Positions 51,070 to 62,994 of a stretch of DNA of 64,000 bases are shown piece after piece. The translations under genes were made by a program, and so were the position numbers. The notes under the pieces are model-generated. The model was not told where the DNA came from, searched no databases, and saw only the letters and a list, made by a program, of their open reading frames with translations. The stretch is from assembly GCA_963921795.1 (NCBI GenBank), contig OY997658.1, positions 51,311,462 to 51,375,461 of the forward strand, in the 5' to 3' direction. Position 1 is the first letter of the stretch; the number at the start of each line of letters is the position of its first letter. This DNA comes from Nannobrachium achirus. Lineage: Eukaryota; Chordata; Actinopteri; Myctophiformes; Myctophidae.

Positions 51070-52172
51070 ATGGCTGCTAGACATTTTATTCTCGCTCAAC
51101 GGCGTCGCCTTGCGCGGAGTCAAATCACGTATGTGAACACTTTTTGCAGAGAGCAGTCATTTAGATACACTGACAGACCGTGCTCTGATAAGACAATATA
51201 GGCTGCCTAGGGCAGAGATCCTGCGCCTCGTCGAGGTGGTAGCCCCCCACGTTAGGAGACCAACTCAGCGGAACTTCGCGCTCAGTCCGGAGGTGCAGGT
51301 CCTGGCTGCGCTGCGTTTTTACGCATGTGGGAACATCTTCACCATGGACCATGGTGGGAGATGGCACCGCCCTGAGCAGGGCATCGGTGTCACGGTGTGT
51401 GGCAGCCGTGAAACCGATCCTCGTGCGCCATGCACGGCAGCACATCCAGCTGCCCACCACCAGGGAGGAGGTCCGTGCAGTCCACCAGGGTTTCTACAAT
51501 ATGGCTGGGATCCCTCGGGTGATGGGTTTGCTGGCCTGGATGGCACCCTGATTCCACTCCGCAACCCAGTCCTGGTGGACCCGTGCTGGGTGTGCAGGAA
51601 GCACTTCACAGCGCTGAATGTGCAGGTGGTGGTGGATGACGTCGACCTGATCAGGGACATCGTCGCCAGATGGCCAGGAGCAACCCATGATGCGTTTATG
51701 TGGGAGAATTCCTCTGTGGGAGAGAGAGAGCGGCCAGGGGAGAGTATGGCGCAAGCTTTTTCCTCGGCAACAGTGGCTATCCCCTCCGCACCTACCTGAT
51801 TACACCGGTGCCGGAGCCAGAAACACCAGCGGAGGAAGCCTTCAATGAGAGCCACACCACCACCAGGACTCACATTGAGCGTGTGTTTGGCAGGTGGAAA
51901 GCCAGGTTCCGCTGCCTCAGCCGCTCCGCTAGTGGTCTGCGCCTACCCCCCTGAATGCATGCCAGGTCATTGTTGTGACAGCCATGCTGCACAACATAGC
52001 TGTCCGTGCTGGGCTACCCGATGTGGAGGAGGATGAGGAGGAGGACGACGACGACGAGGATGATGATGACGACCAGGACCCACCACTACCACCTCCCGAC
52101 CCCCACGAACCCAGAGAGGTACTCTACCAAGCTGGCCTCCGGACCAGACAGGCTCTCATTGACCTGTTCTGA
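51070..52172 (+). pseudogene. HARBI1-like PIF/Harbinger DDE transposase, frameshifted
   Basis: Blocks occur in three frames: ILRLVEVVAPHVRRPTQRNF, LSPEVQVLAALRFYACGNIF, VSRCVAAVKPILVRHARQHI, a D-containing DGTLIPLRNP, VVVDDVDLIRDIVARWPGAT HDAFMW (second acidic site), and THIERVFGRWKARFRCL (likely catalytic Glu). The end is an acidic tail (EEDEEEDDDDEDDDDDQDPP). At least three frame changes break it, so it is inactive unless a sister copy exists. The element's terminal repeats were not found by eye. Confidence 0.88.
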
Positions 52173-52477
52173 CTTCACCACCTTTCGTCACACCTTTCAC
52201 CAGTCACCAAGCAGTGCACCAGCTGAACACCATACCCCCCCACACAGTCACACTACAACCCCCCCCCACCACCACCACCACCACCACCAATAATAATAAA
52301 AGCTACATATATATATATATATGACCAAACCCTTGTTTTAATTTAAAACTCTAGAGTCTATGACATAACATGTAGTTTATGTAGATGTAATAACATCTAT
52401 TACTTTGTAGGTCTCTATTTGACACCATATTGTAGAGAATTGGTCCTCAAGGTGGGGTCACGGGAGTCCCAGGGGAT

Positions 52478-52570
52478 CTTTATGTGGCGAGCGCGGACGC
52501 GAGGTTCGAACCCGAGGCTCTTGCATGTCAGTCCAACACGCAACCAGTCATGCTAATAAGGCTGTGTTTT
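52478..52570 (-). mobile_element. tRNA-derived SINE fragment
   Basis: The minus strand carries TAGCATGACTGGTTGCGTG (A-box-like) and CGGGTTCGAACCTCG (B box). The spacing is tRNA-like, but the stems do not close. Confidence 0.65.
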
Positions 52571-52691
52571 ACTAGTAAGCCTGTTGTTCATTCCGTCTTC
52601 GCTGGAGCTTTCTTATGTAAGTGTGTGTTGTGGTGCGCTATTTCTCAGTAGCCTATAGCCTATCAAAGCAAGCGACACGCATAACCCAAAA

Positions 52692-54408
52692 CGGTAGCAC
52701 TTTACAATAATAACCTGTTATAAATCATTTATAAACATTTATAAGCAGTTGGTAGATGAGTAATAAACATGAACAAACTACTTGTATAACTGTTTTAAAT
52801 ATCATTTACATGTTATTGGTAAGGTATTAGTAAGTAGTAAACTAATCATGAATAAGCCATTTACACACATTCATAAATGATTAATAAATCATTTGTAACT
52901 AGAAAAGTATGCGTTATTTATATGCTATTTGTAGAAGTAACTAATCATTTACAAGCTATCTATATACCTTGTAAAACATTCCTAATATATCTATAAATCA
53001 TTATTAGATGTTATCAAGAGCCCTAATGTAAAGTGAAGACTAAGTCGCAAGTTACTATGAAAACCTCCACCGGCTGTCTGTCAGTCCCTCTGTCAGTCTG
53101 TCCATCACGTTACACTTTTGGTCCTACTCTAATCTCCAGCACCGTTGCCCCTATCCATGCCAAACTTTGCACACACACTCCTTGGCTTTCTGTTAATGTG
53201 GCCTCCAAGTTTGTTCATGGTTAACATATGCTTTGTAAAACATTCCTTAAATATCTATAAATCATCAGTAGATGTTATCAAGAGCCCTAATGTAAAGTGA
53301 AGACTATTCATTATTTACCAGTAAGACTCCCTAATAGGGAGATAAGCGACCGTCACATTGCATACACAAACTTTAGAAGGCGTCGTAGCCAATCAGGAGG
53401 GAATATGGGAAATGGGACAGATCCATGTTGATGACATGACTTTAGCTTTGCGTGATTTTAGGCCCAAATCTTTAGGAGCAGTGTCCAAAAATGTGTTTGA
53501 AAAGATCGGCCTGATGGTGATGCTAAATGGGACAGATTCATGTTGATGACATGACTCTATACTGTGTTCCGCTTTGTGTGATTTTAGGGCAAAATCTGTA
53601 GGAGCAGTGTCCAAAAATGTGTTTTGCAAGAATCGGCCTCATGGTGGCGCTAGAAGAGGGCCATGTGAGAAATGAGGGGTGGAGGTTGTGGTTTGGCAAT
53701 CAACTGTCTGTTAATGTGGCCTCCATGTTTGTTCATATTTAACAGACATTCGTAAAAAATGAATAGTCTTCACTTTACATTATGGCTCTTGATAACATCT
53801 ACTGGTGATTTATAGATATTTAAGGAATGTTTTACAAAGCATATGTTAACCATGAACAAACAAGGGGGCCACATTAACAGACAGCCAAGGAGTGTGTGTG
53901 CAAAGTTTGGCATGGATATGGGCAACGGTGCTGGAGATAGATGTAGGGCCAAAAGTGTGACGTGACGTGACATGACGTGACGTGACGGACATACTGACGG
54001 AGGGACTGACAGACAGCCGGTGGAGGTTTTCATAGTAACTTGCGACCTAGTCTTCAATTTACATTAGGGCTCTTGATAACATCTACTAATGATTTATAGA
54101 TATATTAGGAATGTTTTACAAGGTATATAGATAGCTTGTAAATGATTAGTTACTTATCTAAAAATAGATGCATAATTTTAGTTACAATGATTTATTAATC
54201 ATTTACGAATGTATATAAATGGTTTATTCATGATTAGTTTACTACTTACTAATACCTTACTAATAACATGTAAATGATGTTTAAAACCATTATAAATGTT
54301 TAGGTAAACATTTGTTCATAGTTTGTTCATGTTTATTACTCATCTACAAACTGCTTATAAATGTTTATAAATTATTTATAACAGGTCATTATTGTAAAGT
54401 GCTACCGA
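52692..54408. mobile_element. 1.7 kb foldback element with about 640-base arms
   Basis: The left arm 52692-53320 starts GGTAGCACTTTACAATAA and the right arm 53755-54408 ends with its complement. The arms match over long stretches, including 'tccaccggctgtctgtcagt'. The loop (53321-53750) contains the CGACCGTCAC/GCGCCACCA repeat family, also seen at 16930, 38100 and 57545. No ORF. Confidence 0.88.
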
Positions 54409-54450
54409 CATGGGAATATCCGAGTGGTTGTTTAGGGTAAAACCTGTATA

Positions 54451-54650
54451 NNNNNNNNNNNNNNNNNNNNNNNNNNNNNNNNNNNNNNNNNNNNNNNNNN
54501 NNNNNNNNNNNNNNNNNNNNNNNNNNNNNNNNNNNNNNNNNNNNNNNNNNNNNNNNNNNNNNNNNNNNNNNNNNNNNNNNNNNNNNNNNNNNNNNNNNNN
54601 NNNNNNNNNNNNNNNNNNNNNNNNNNNNNNNNNNNNNNNNNNNNNNNNNN
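54451..54650. other. assembly gap, 200 Ns
   Basis: Exactly 200 unknown bases, followed directly by a GA tract (54651-54680). The round number suggests a nominal gap size. Confidence 1.
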
Positions 54651-54683
<33 letters not shown>

Positions 54684-54796
54684 AGACGAGAAAGAACAAA
54701 ACACTATGGGGTCGGGGGAGGTACGACTGGGTTAGGAGCGGTGAGCGTGTGTGAGAGAGATTTTTTTTATTTATTTTTTTTAAATACGTGCAGCCT

Positions 54797-54975
54797 TGTC
54801 GAAAGACCGTGCCGGCCAGTCGAAAGACCGTGCCGCCCTGTCGAAGGACCGGTGTCAGTTTTTTCGAAAAAACGTGCCGTCGAAACAGCAGCGCCGAAAT
54901 CTCGCGAACCCTAAGTCGAACTATCGGCGCGTAGAAGTTGCGGGCCGTCGAACATTTGACACGTCGAAAAAGCGA
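54797..54975. repeat. cluster of GTCGAA-type motifs
   Basis: At least seven GTCGAA occurrences in about 175 bases (for example gtcgaaagaccgtgcc at 54798 and 54819). The segment is CpG-rich in AT-rich surroundings. An open frame across it reads SKDR repeats but has no other protein-like feature. Confidence 0.7.
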
Positions 54976-56085
54976 GATTTCCCCTCAAACTGCATGGCGC
55001 ACTGTGCGCAAAGACGCTGATCATTGATTTATTCCTGCATGCAAAACTGAACTGTTTTAAAATGACTTTCAAAACTCAACAATCTGTTATAATACAAAGG
55101 CCTCGGCGGATGCTGGGCTGCGCTGCGAAGCGATACGAAATTAAACCAGTGACATTAAAAGTAAGATCATGATACAGTAGGCCTAGGTCATTTTCTCAAG
55201 CCTGTTCCCAAACCATGAAGTTAACATTGAAAGCGAGAGTGTTTGAGAGGTCAATTGAAATGCTAATTCAAATTCGGAAGACAATAGAACCCCCGCTGGC
55301 AGCAGGGGGAGGAAGTGTTGCGCTCCTGGGCAAAAAGGGAGAGAAAATAACGGTCAAAATGAACGATAAATGCAGGCGTAGTGGTAGTTTTTTATTTTCA
55401 GTCACCCAAGTGTTAAGCACTGACGCGTATACAGACGGGTCTGAGGTCGCGTCACATGACGCGGACGCAGCTGTCCACGGCTGTCTCTCGCACGAACACA
55501 GAGCAGCCGTGTGCAAAAGCATGTCTCTCTCTCTCTATTCAGTAGATACAGTGCATAGGGTTTCAAAGGACAGGGTGCCATATACTTGGGGTCACAGGCG
55601 GGACCCCTAACAGGGGCATAAGTCATGCCTCGTTTCGTTTGAAGACATGCAACTTGCTTACACGCGTGCCTTGACTCAAGCGGAAGACATCTGTGTCTTT
55701 GTTAAGTAAGCTCCGCCCTTAGATTTTCCGCCATTTTGAGCAGTTTGTAAAACACTTAAACCCGCTTTTATTCCGGAACTTTCGCGTCACGTGCACAGAA
55801 CTTTTTTTACATGAACTTTGGGCCAATATCTAAAGATCTGTCAGATCGGATTTTTTAAAAATTGAAACATGCTTTTTTAATAATTCAATCAACATTGCAA
55901 GTTTTATGCAAATTATTCTTCTGCCTCTAAAACATACATGCAAAGTCACATTTTCATGATGAACTACTGTAGAGGGTAAGTCCAAATATCACTGAAACCA
56001 AAAAGAATCATATTTGAACTGGGGACCCCCCACCCTGACGTGAGTAGGGTTTTCCCATGATCTGGGCCTTAGGCTAGATGCAGAA
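54976..56085. other. no gene seen; contains repeat copy 55613-55955
   Basis: A 131-codon frame at 55215-55610 has no recognisable domain, and I do not call it a gene. The second copy of the 15040-15375 repeat lies at 55613-55955. Confidence 0.6.
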
Positions 56086-56558
56086 TAGAGCTGGGACGTT
56101 CGCGAACGAATCGAATCTTTTGAACGGCTCTTTGAAGTGAACGTTGTGATCCGGTTCGCGCAGTAGAGAGCCGTTCATTTGGGGGGGAGACCCCCTCCCC
56201 CCAATTCAACATCTCCTTGCTACTCCACTGAGTACTGACTGAGTACAGTGAGTGAGTGAGAGAGAGAGAACAAGTGGAGGAGCGAGTTCATTGTTGCCTG
56301 CTTGTTTTTTTTGTGTTTTATGAATAACAAAAGTCAAGGTAGCTTTATTTACACACACATTTTATGAAAAGGGTAAATACTAAATTGTGATCTCAACTGT
56401 CAGCAGAGGAATGTGGTGCCACCTTGTGGATTCATGTTTAAACAAATTCTTCTTAAAAATATATGGGAGCCAAATGAGCCAGTCTTTTGAACGGCTCTTT
56501 TTAGTGAGCCAGATCGATGGTACTGTCTCACTTCAAAGAGCCATAAATCCCACCTCTA
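56086..56558. mobile_element. hAT MITE (TAGAG-TGGGA family), perfect 8-bp TSD
   Basis: The termini are TAGAGCTGGGACG and ...AAATCCCACCTCTA, with target duplication ATGCAGAA at 56078-56085 and 56559-56566. Internal GAACGGCTCTTTGAAGTGA blocks recur. Sister of 36263-36771. Confidence 0.93.
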
Positions 56559-57540
56559 ATGCAGAATAGACCCAAACACAGCTGCCCAGCAATTTGCAAT
56601 CAAACCACACCCAGTATAAAGTCAGTCTTTCTGCAGTAACTTGCTCAGTGTGGTCCACAACACTGGAGGTGTTACAGGCAGCAGGTATGTACTCTTTATT
56701 TATTTCAACAACTATTCCAAGTTCTGACAGTTTAATTCATTCATTATTTATACTTACCCATGCAATAATTTGACTTTTAGATACCATACCTACCTGATCC
56801 ACTTGCTACACTGGCTGTGTGAATGAGGAACATTGTGACTTGGTGAGTGACCATGTGCTCTGTAATGTAATGTTTTTTGGGATTTAAATGTAAAAAATAT
56901 TTATTTTTGAATGTAATGCTTGTATGTAAGCTTCTAAGTTGATTATTGAATTGATGTATTTTGAGTTTAAAGACGGCTTGTAGATCAGCAGATTAGCAGA
57001 ATATTTTTTTAAGCTGGTAGATCGGCAGATTAACTGAATTTGTTATTTTGTATTCATTTTATTTTATATTCATTTTGCCTTTTTCTCTGTATCCAGTCCA
57101 GGTTTTTTGGCTAGGAACTGAACTGAATGATGGCAAGCCAGCCCTGTACAATCCCTGTATGATCCCAGTCCTGTTTCACCTATGGTCATGGGTAGGAAAC
57201 TCAGCGGCAGCAACTCGTACACAAACATTCCCCCCAGTTCTCTCAATCCCAATCTACACTTTGCCCTATGAACATTGAACACTCTGACTGACTTGACTAC
57301 CAAGAACTTTGACCGGACTGATATTTGGGAATCAAATGTGAATATCAACTGTATGCATTCATGCTTTATTTTCCTTTTTCAATATAATCTCTCCCAATAC
57401 AGTTTGGTCTCTTGAGTTTTATTTAATGTTTTCATCAATGTAATTCCTCCAACCAACACCTTCTTCTGCAACAACAGGTGTAGCATATGCTTTGTAGAGG
57501 GAAAGTATAAATTGCTAGTGGACCAAACTACAAGCCAATG
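56559..57540. other. repeat-like sequence related to 16380-16870
   Basis: 'cacccagtataaa' with 'tttgctcagtg', 'ggcttgtagatcagcagatt' and 'aactattcc' parallel 16430-16800 in order, so these are two copies of one low-copy repeat of at least 400 bases. No supported ORF. Confidence 0.6.
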
Positions 57541-57544
57541 CATT

Positions 57545-58205
57545 TTAATTGCGACCGTAGGTCGGACTTACTACAGAAAGCTGCTCGAGGTGTCCGTCTG
57601 TCCGTCCGTCCGTCCGTCCGTCACGGACTCACACTTTTGCCCTGCTCATATCTCCGCAACCGTTGCCCCGATCCATGCCAGATTTTGCACACACACTCCT
57701 TACCTGCCAAACTACAACCTCCAAGGACCCCCGGAGCTCCAGGGACCCCCAGCTCCCTCGGGGACCCCCAAGTGTAAAAAATGAGCACATGTGCAAAAAT
57801 TACCAAATGACCACCCCAACGGGGCTGCTCACGGGGCATTCCCGGGGACCACCCACTCCTGGTGCTCCAGAACGGATGCAAAAGTGGTGGCGCCCCCAGT
57901 GGAGGACCCCCTGCCACTGCAGCTCACATAAAATGCCGTAACTCGGGCTAGGAGCGACCGGGAGAGCCGGGGCCGGTACCTATTCGTCCGCCTTGGCGGC
58001 GCGGAGACCCCACCCCTCATTTCTCACATGGCCCTCTAGCGCCACCATGAGGCCGATTCAGATTTTGCCCGAAAATCACTACACAGTATGTCTACACTCA
58101 TGTCATCAACATGCTCAGGAAGATTTTGGAAAAACACATTTTTGCTCTATTTGTGGAGATAAGTGACCTACGGTCGCTTATCTCCCGATTAGGGAGTCTT
58201 ACTGG
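57545..58205. repeat. dispersed repeat bounded by GCGACCGTAGGTC and its echo
   Basis: It starts GCGACCGTAGGTCGGAC and ends ACCTACGGTCGCTTATCTCC, an inverted terminal match of about 13 bases, then gggagtcttactggt. It contains a CCGT tetranucleotide run (57594-57622) and 'agcgccaccatgaggccgat'. Related copies are near 16930-17180, 38120-38400 and inside 52692-54408. The class is unknown. Confidence 0.65.
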
Positions 58206-58984
58206 TGTTTATGCCTGCCAGTTTATTGAATGATTGGGGTGGTGGTTATAATGGGTGTGGCCACTTCTCCTGGGTCTCTCCTGGACTGCTGTGGGCTGTT
58301 TCTCGAGTAATAGGAACATGCCAAGTGCTGTGAAGGAGAAGGGGTTTCAGAGTAATTTGTTTATTTAAATTGTTAATGAGTTTCCACCCAAATTATATTT
58401 GTTTAATAGTAACGCATCTTTTTTGTGACATGTATGTGTCTAGCTGTAAAATTGAAAAAACAAAAACAATATAATAATGCATCTTTAGTGTATAGGTTAA
58501 TTTTAGGCAATGGGTTATTTTGGAAGTATTTAAGTATTGTTGCTAATTGGGGCTGTGTCCTGTGGTACAGTCCACTTCTATTTAAAGGAGGCCACAGGGA
58601 CAGACAAGGTAGTTAGTTGGACCTGCACTGAAGTGAGTTATGGAAGAAAAAAAAGGTATTTGGCTGCAGATTTGGCTGCAGACCCCATCTCAAAATATTT
58701 TGTTCCAGGGATCCCAAAAGTAAATAGGCCTATTTGCGTTAAAATATTCACTCTAGATGCCGAATAGATACACGAAGCTCAGATCCGTTGACAAATGAAA
58801 ACTTCAACTTTTTTCAATAAAAACAATTTAAGTTTAGTTTAATTTAAGTCTGACTCTGCTAGCCACTTACAGAAAAATAATGCTGCTATAATATTTTGCA
58901 ATTGCAAATCTTTGTGTAAATAAACTGAAATTCATACTATTGCATGACTATTTCTTTATCATGTTTCACAAGCATCTGGGTCTA

Positions 58985-59200
58985 CAATGCCAGTGGTGTA
59001 AAAGTAACTGAGTACATTTACTCAAATACTATCCTTAGTATAATTTTGAGGTATTTTATACTTCACTTGTATACTCTTACTTCTAGGCTACTCCAGTAAA
59101 TGCTCATGCGTTGCATTGCATTGTGAGCTTGTAGATCTGCTATTTTCAAAAAATGTCAAGTTGATGCCAATACCTTTGTACTTTTATTCAGTATTTATCT
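58985..59200. mobile_element. CAGTGG-family hAT fragment
   Basis: Starts CAGTGGTGTAAAAGTAACTG with ACATTTACTCAAATAC, and carries a half hairpin (gagcttgtagatctgctatt at 59127). Confidence 0.75.
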
Positions 59201-59974
59201 CTATATATTCATGTTATTCCTGGCACCGCCCCCGTTATCCTGTTCATATCCTGAAAGAGGCAGAGGCTGAAAAAGCTGTCCTGAAAAACATCATTTGGTT
59301 TCCTGTTGTCCTTGCATTAAAGTGTCAGTAGTTGGCGCTCTGGGCTCTGAATGTACCTGGGTTGCCATGTCTGCTTATAATAAGCAATTTGTGTCTCTAA
59401 AAATACTATAGTTGCTTATTGGGCATTCTAATATTTTTAAACCAGTGTGTGAAGTTGGCTGATGGCCTAGGCTCTAAAGAACGGCTTAAGAGGGGTGTTT
59501 TAAGATTTTCATTTATCCAGCCTCCTCCATGCAATTTTGTAGCCTACAATGAAACCCAAAATTCAAAAATAGCAAAAATAAACTTTGACAAAAATAGAAC
59601 TCAGGAACAAAAGGCAAAACTCAAGATAAAGGAAAAATAATAAACACAGCCCATGGATAGGGCCTTGCAGCTCTCTCGCTGTGTGGCGTGCGTGCATGCG
59701 TGTGCATGCAATATCTTTAAGCAGAGTGCATATGTCTATAGGGCACAGGCGGCTAGACCGAGCCTCCAATATGGCCTCCAATATGGGGTCACGTGCACAA
59801 GAAAATATGATCACTCGAAAATTTCAGAAATACTCCGATTACATTTACTCAGATTGATTTCACCCCAAGCCTCCAAAATATGAAGAAAAAGAAAATCAAT
59901 AAAATCAAGGCACTCAGCCTACATAGAACTTTTTTTTCTTTTTTTTAAAACAAACATGGTTAACAGATCCTGTG

Positions 59975-60062
59975 GCTGTCTAGTGTAGTGGTCAGGGAAT
60001 GTGCCTTTCATGCAGAAGGACGTTGGATCGAATCCCGCTTGGGGTTGATATAAGCTTAAAAT
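59975..60062 (+). mobile_element. tRNA-derived SINE
   Basis: GTCTAGTGTAGTGGTCAGGG (A-box-like) and GGATCGAATCCCG (B box). Not foldable into a complete tRNA by eye. Confidence 0.65.
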
Positions 60063-60253
60063 CATGACATTTGGTAGACTTTACAGTTTGGATCCTTGAA
60101 CAATGTCTGATATGGAGCCTTCCCAATAATAATAATATCCGCCATTACTAAATAATGTAGTTTGCATCATAACTCCTGAACCAAGCGTTATAATACAAAC
60201 TGTGATGTCTACACCTATGTTGTGATGACCAAGGATTGCAATGATATCATGTA

Positions 60254-60405
60254 CCAGCTCAGTGGCCTAGTGGTTTCAGTGTCTGCCCTGAGACTGGGAG
60301 ATCCGGGTTCAAACCCGGGTCGTGTCATACCAAAGACTATACAAAATGGGACCCAGTGCCTCCTGCTTGGCACTCAGCATCAAGGGTTGGATTGGGGGTA
60401 AGTCC
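60254..60405 (+). mobile_element. tRNA-derived SINE with conserved tail domain
   Basis: CAGTGGCCTAGTGGTTTCAG and GGGTTCAAACCCGG mark a tRNA-like head. The tail 'accaaagactatacaaaatg' with 'tgcttggcactcagcatcaa' is a recurrent fish SINE body. Confidence 0.8.
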
Positions 60406-61499
60406 CTGCGACATACTAGTGTCATGTCCAGGGGGTGTACTTGTACATCAAGCTGCCTCATGCTACATAAACAGGAGATAGGCTCCTGCCCTGTGAGACT
60501 CATGGCTCGGCTGAGTCATATGGTCTTTATGGCTTGGCAAGGCTTACTATGTACAGTATCAAACTGGGTGAATAGTATCACAGTATTTTATGTCTGTTGC
60601 ATATAGTATTTTGCATACATGTTGTGTAAAGGTCAATTTGTGCTTTTACCTATAACTCCCCCGATTAGTGTAAAACTTTGTATGCACACTTCCCAGAGGC
60701 CAAGGAAAAACCTGTGCCCTGCATTTTTCACATCTGCCACCAGAAGGCCGAAAACACATTCTTCGATATTACTCCTTCAGATTTTATCAGAAAATCACAC
60801 AAATCAGTACACACAGTATCTCTACAGTGATGGATTGCTCCTTTTTGAACAAAATGTCTCAAATCATGAACGTAGCCTGCTATGCGTGTGAGATTTTGCA
60901 CACACATTCCCACTAGGCCAAGGAACAGATGCCACCCTTCTCACATTGGCCTGTTATAGCGCCACCAGCGGGTCAACTTTAGCAAAACACATTTTTGGAA
61001 CAAAATGCCTCAAATCCTGCATGCAGCGTACGATTGCCGTGAAAGGCCCAAGAACGCATGGCACCCTTTTCACTTTGGCCTATTATAGAGTCACCACTAG
61101 GCCAAAAAAACCTACCTGACCTGCCGGAGTCCTGTTCGGAAGAACACTGCTTCTTGATGTCTTCTTTGCTTTCCCTTGATGCCTTTTTGCTTTCCTGCTT
61201 TTTATGCCTTGGCCACTTTATCGCTGCTTGCAGCTATATTGATTGATTTATGTTCATGGTGTTTATTTAGGTTTGTTTAAATATATTCCACTACAGTCGA
61301 CATGTTTAATATAAATGACCATTGTGTTACTGTTAATGGTGAAGATGGCTGAATACTAATTGTTTGTATGTTGTTCCCTGTAGAACCACACACCTTGATC
61401 ACCTGTAACTGTGCCTGTGGATTTATTAGTAAAACCCTCAAAAGACATTTCTGCCTCCTGCGTTGTGACTGACACCCCATATTGTTGGCTACATCGTGA

Positions 61500-62930
61500 C
61501 TACTAATTGAAGCCGAGGCCGAATTGCACGAAAGAGCCCTGACAGCACATGGTTGGTTCTACAGACTCCAAATTTCGCACACAGATAGCTCAGACCTTTG
61601 CCTACGTTCTTAGCTATGCCTCGACCCGAACCGATGTGCGGTTTTCCGGAACCAACGCGAAAGGTTCGGAATCTCCATATGCGGAGTCCTGACTACTAAT
61701 TGAAGTCAATGGACGCGAATCCGAATTGGCCCGAATCGCATGAAAGAGCCCTGACAGCACATGGTTGGTGCTACAGACTCCAAATTTCGCACGCAGATAG
61801 CTCAGACCTTTGCCTACGTTCTTAGCTAGGCCTCGACCCGACCCGATACACAGTTTTTCGGATCCGGCACGAAAGGTTTGGAATCTCCGTATGCGGAGAT
61901 GACTGACATCGGGCCGTTCCGGAGCAAGCGCTGACTCATTGTGACATCACTTCATAAAAGGCTCTGACATCACATACGCCACATGAGTCAACAAAAAAAT
62001 CTCTGTGAGTGTGTATGTATGTATGTATATATACAGTATGTATGTATTATGTGTGTAATCCGCGTATCTTGAGAACCGTTTGTCCCACCAGCTTCAAATT
62101 CAGCGCGCGTGTTCCCTGCCGCAGCAGGTAGTGCAGTGCCCGGCCTCGACCTGACCCGATACGCGATTTTTCGGAACCCAGCGCAAAAAGTTTGGATTCT
62201 CCGTATGCAGAGCTGTTGTCTGACATCAGGGTCTTCCGGAATCGGCACTGTGTCTGCAGAGATCTCCATATATGGGCATAAATGGACTCAGGCAAACAGA
62301 TGGTCAAAATGGATCCTATGACAACAGGTATAATGGGGTTTGCATTACACAGAATTCGGCACACGCGTTCCCCGCCGCAGCAGGGAGTGCAGTGCCCGGC
62401 CTCGACCTGACCTGATATGCGGTTATCCGGAACCAGCGCGAAAGGTCCGGATCTCCGTATGCGGAGCTAATGTCTGACATTAGTGTTTTCCAGAACCGGC
62501 ACTGTGTCTGCAGAGATCCCCATATGGGCATAAATGGACGCAGGCAGACAGATACAGATATCTACATATATGGGCATAAATGGACACAGGCAAACAGATG
62601 GTCAAAACAGGTTATGACAACAGGTATAATGGAGTTTGCATTAAAGGGTGGGGCATTCATTCCGTATTTACATCGTTCCCGAGTAGGCCGGTCCTCGACT
62701 AGACGCTCTTCCGACTGTCAGGCAGATACAGAGATCTCCATATATGGGCATAACTTGGACGCAGTCAGACAGATATCTCCATATATGGGCATACATGGAC
62801 ACAGTCAAACAGATGGTCAACACGGGTCCTATGACAACAGGTATAATGGGGATTGCATTAAAGGGCGGGGCATTCATTCTCTATTTACATCATTCCCGAG
62901 TTGGCCAGGTCGCCGACTAGACGCTCGGCC
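61500..62930. repeat. degenerate tandem arrays with CCATATATGG-containing units
   Basis: Two units of about 180-190 bases start near 61502 and 61691 (cctgacagcacatggttggt, cagacctttgcctacgttct). Two units of about 240-260 bases start near 62110 and 62360 (agtgcagtgcccggcctcga, ttccgga/tccagaa, gcactgtgtctgcagagatc). Then come shorter units with gagatctccatatatgggca. No ORF is supported. Confidence 0.8.
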
Positions 62931-62994
62931 ACCCCTAGTAGCCTGAATCAATCCTTCACTACAATTAATGGTCCTTCGGAGCCCGGATAGAGTC

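Noticed and set aside
55215-55610. 131-codon plus-strand frame as a possible gene
   Set aside because: No recognisable domain, no splice context, repeats on both sides.
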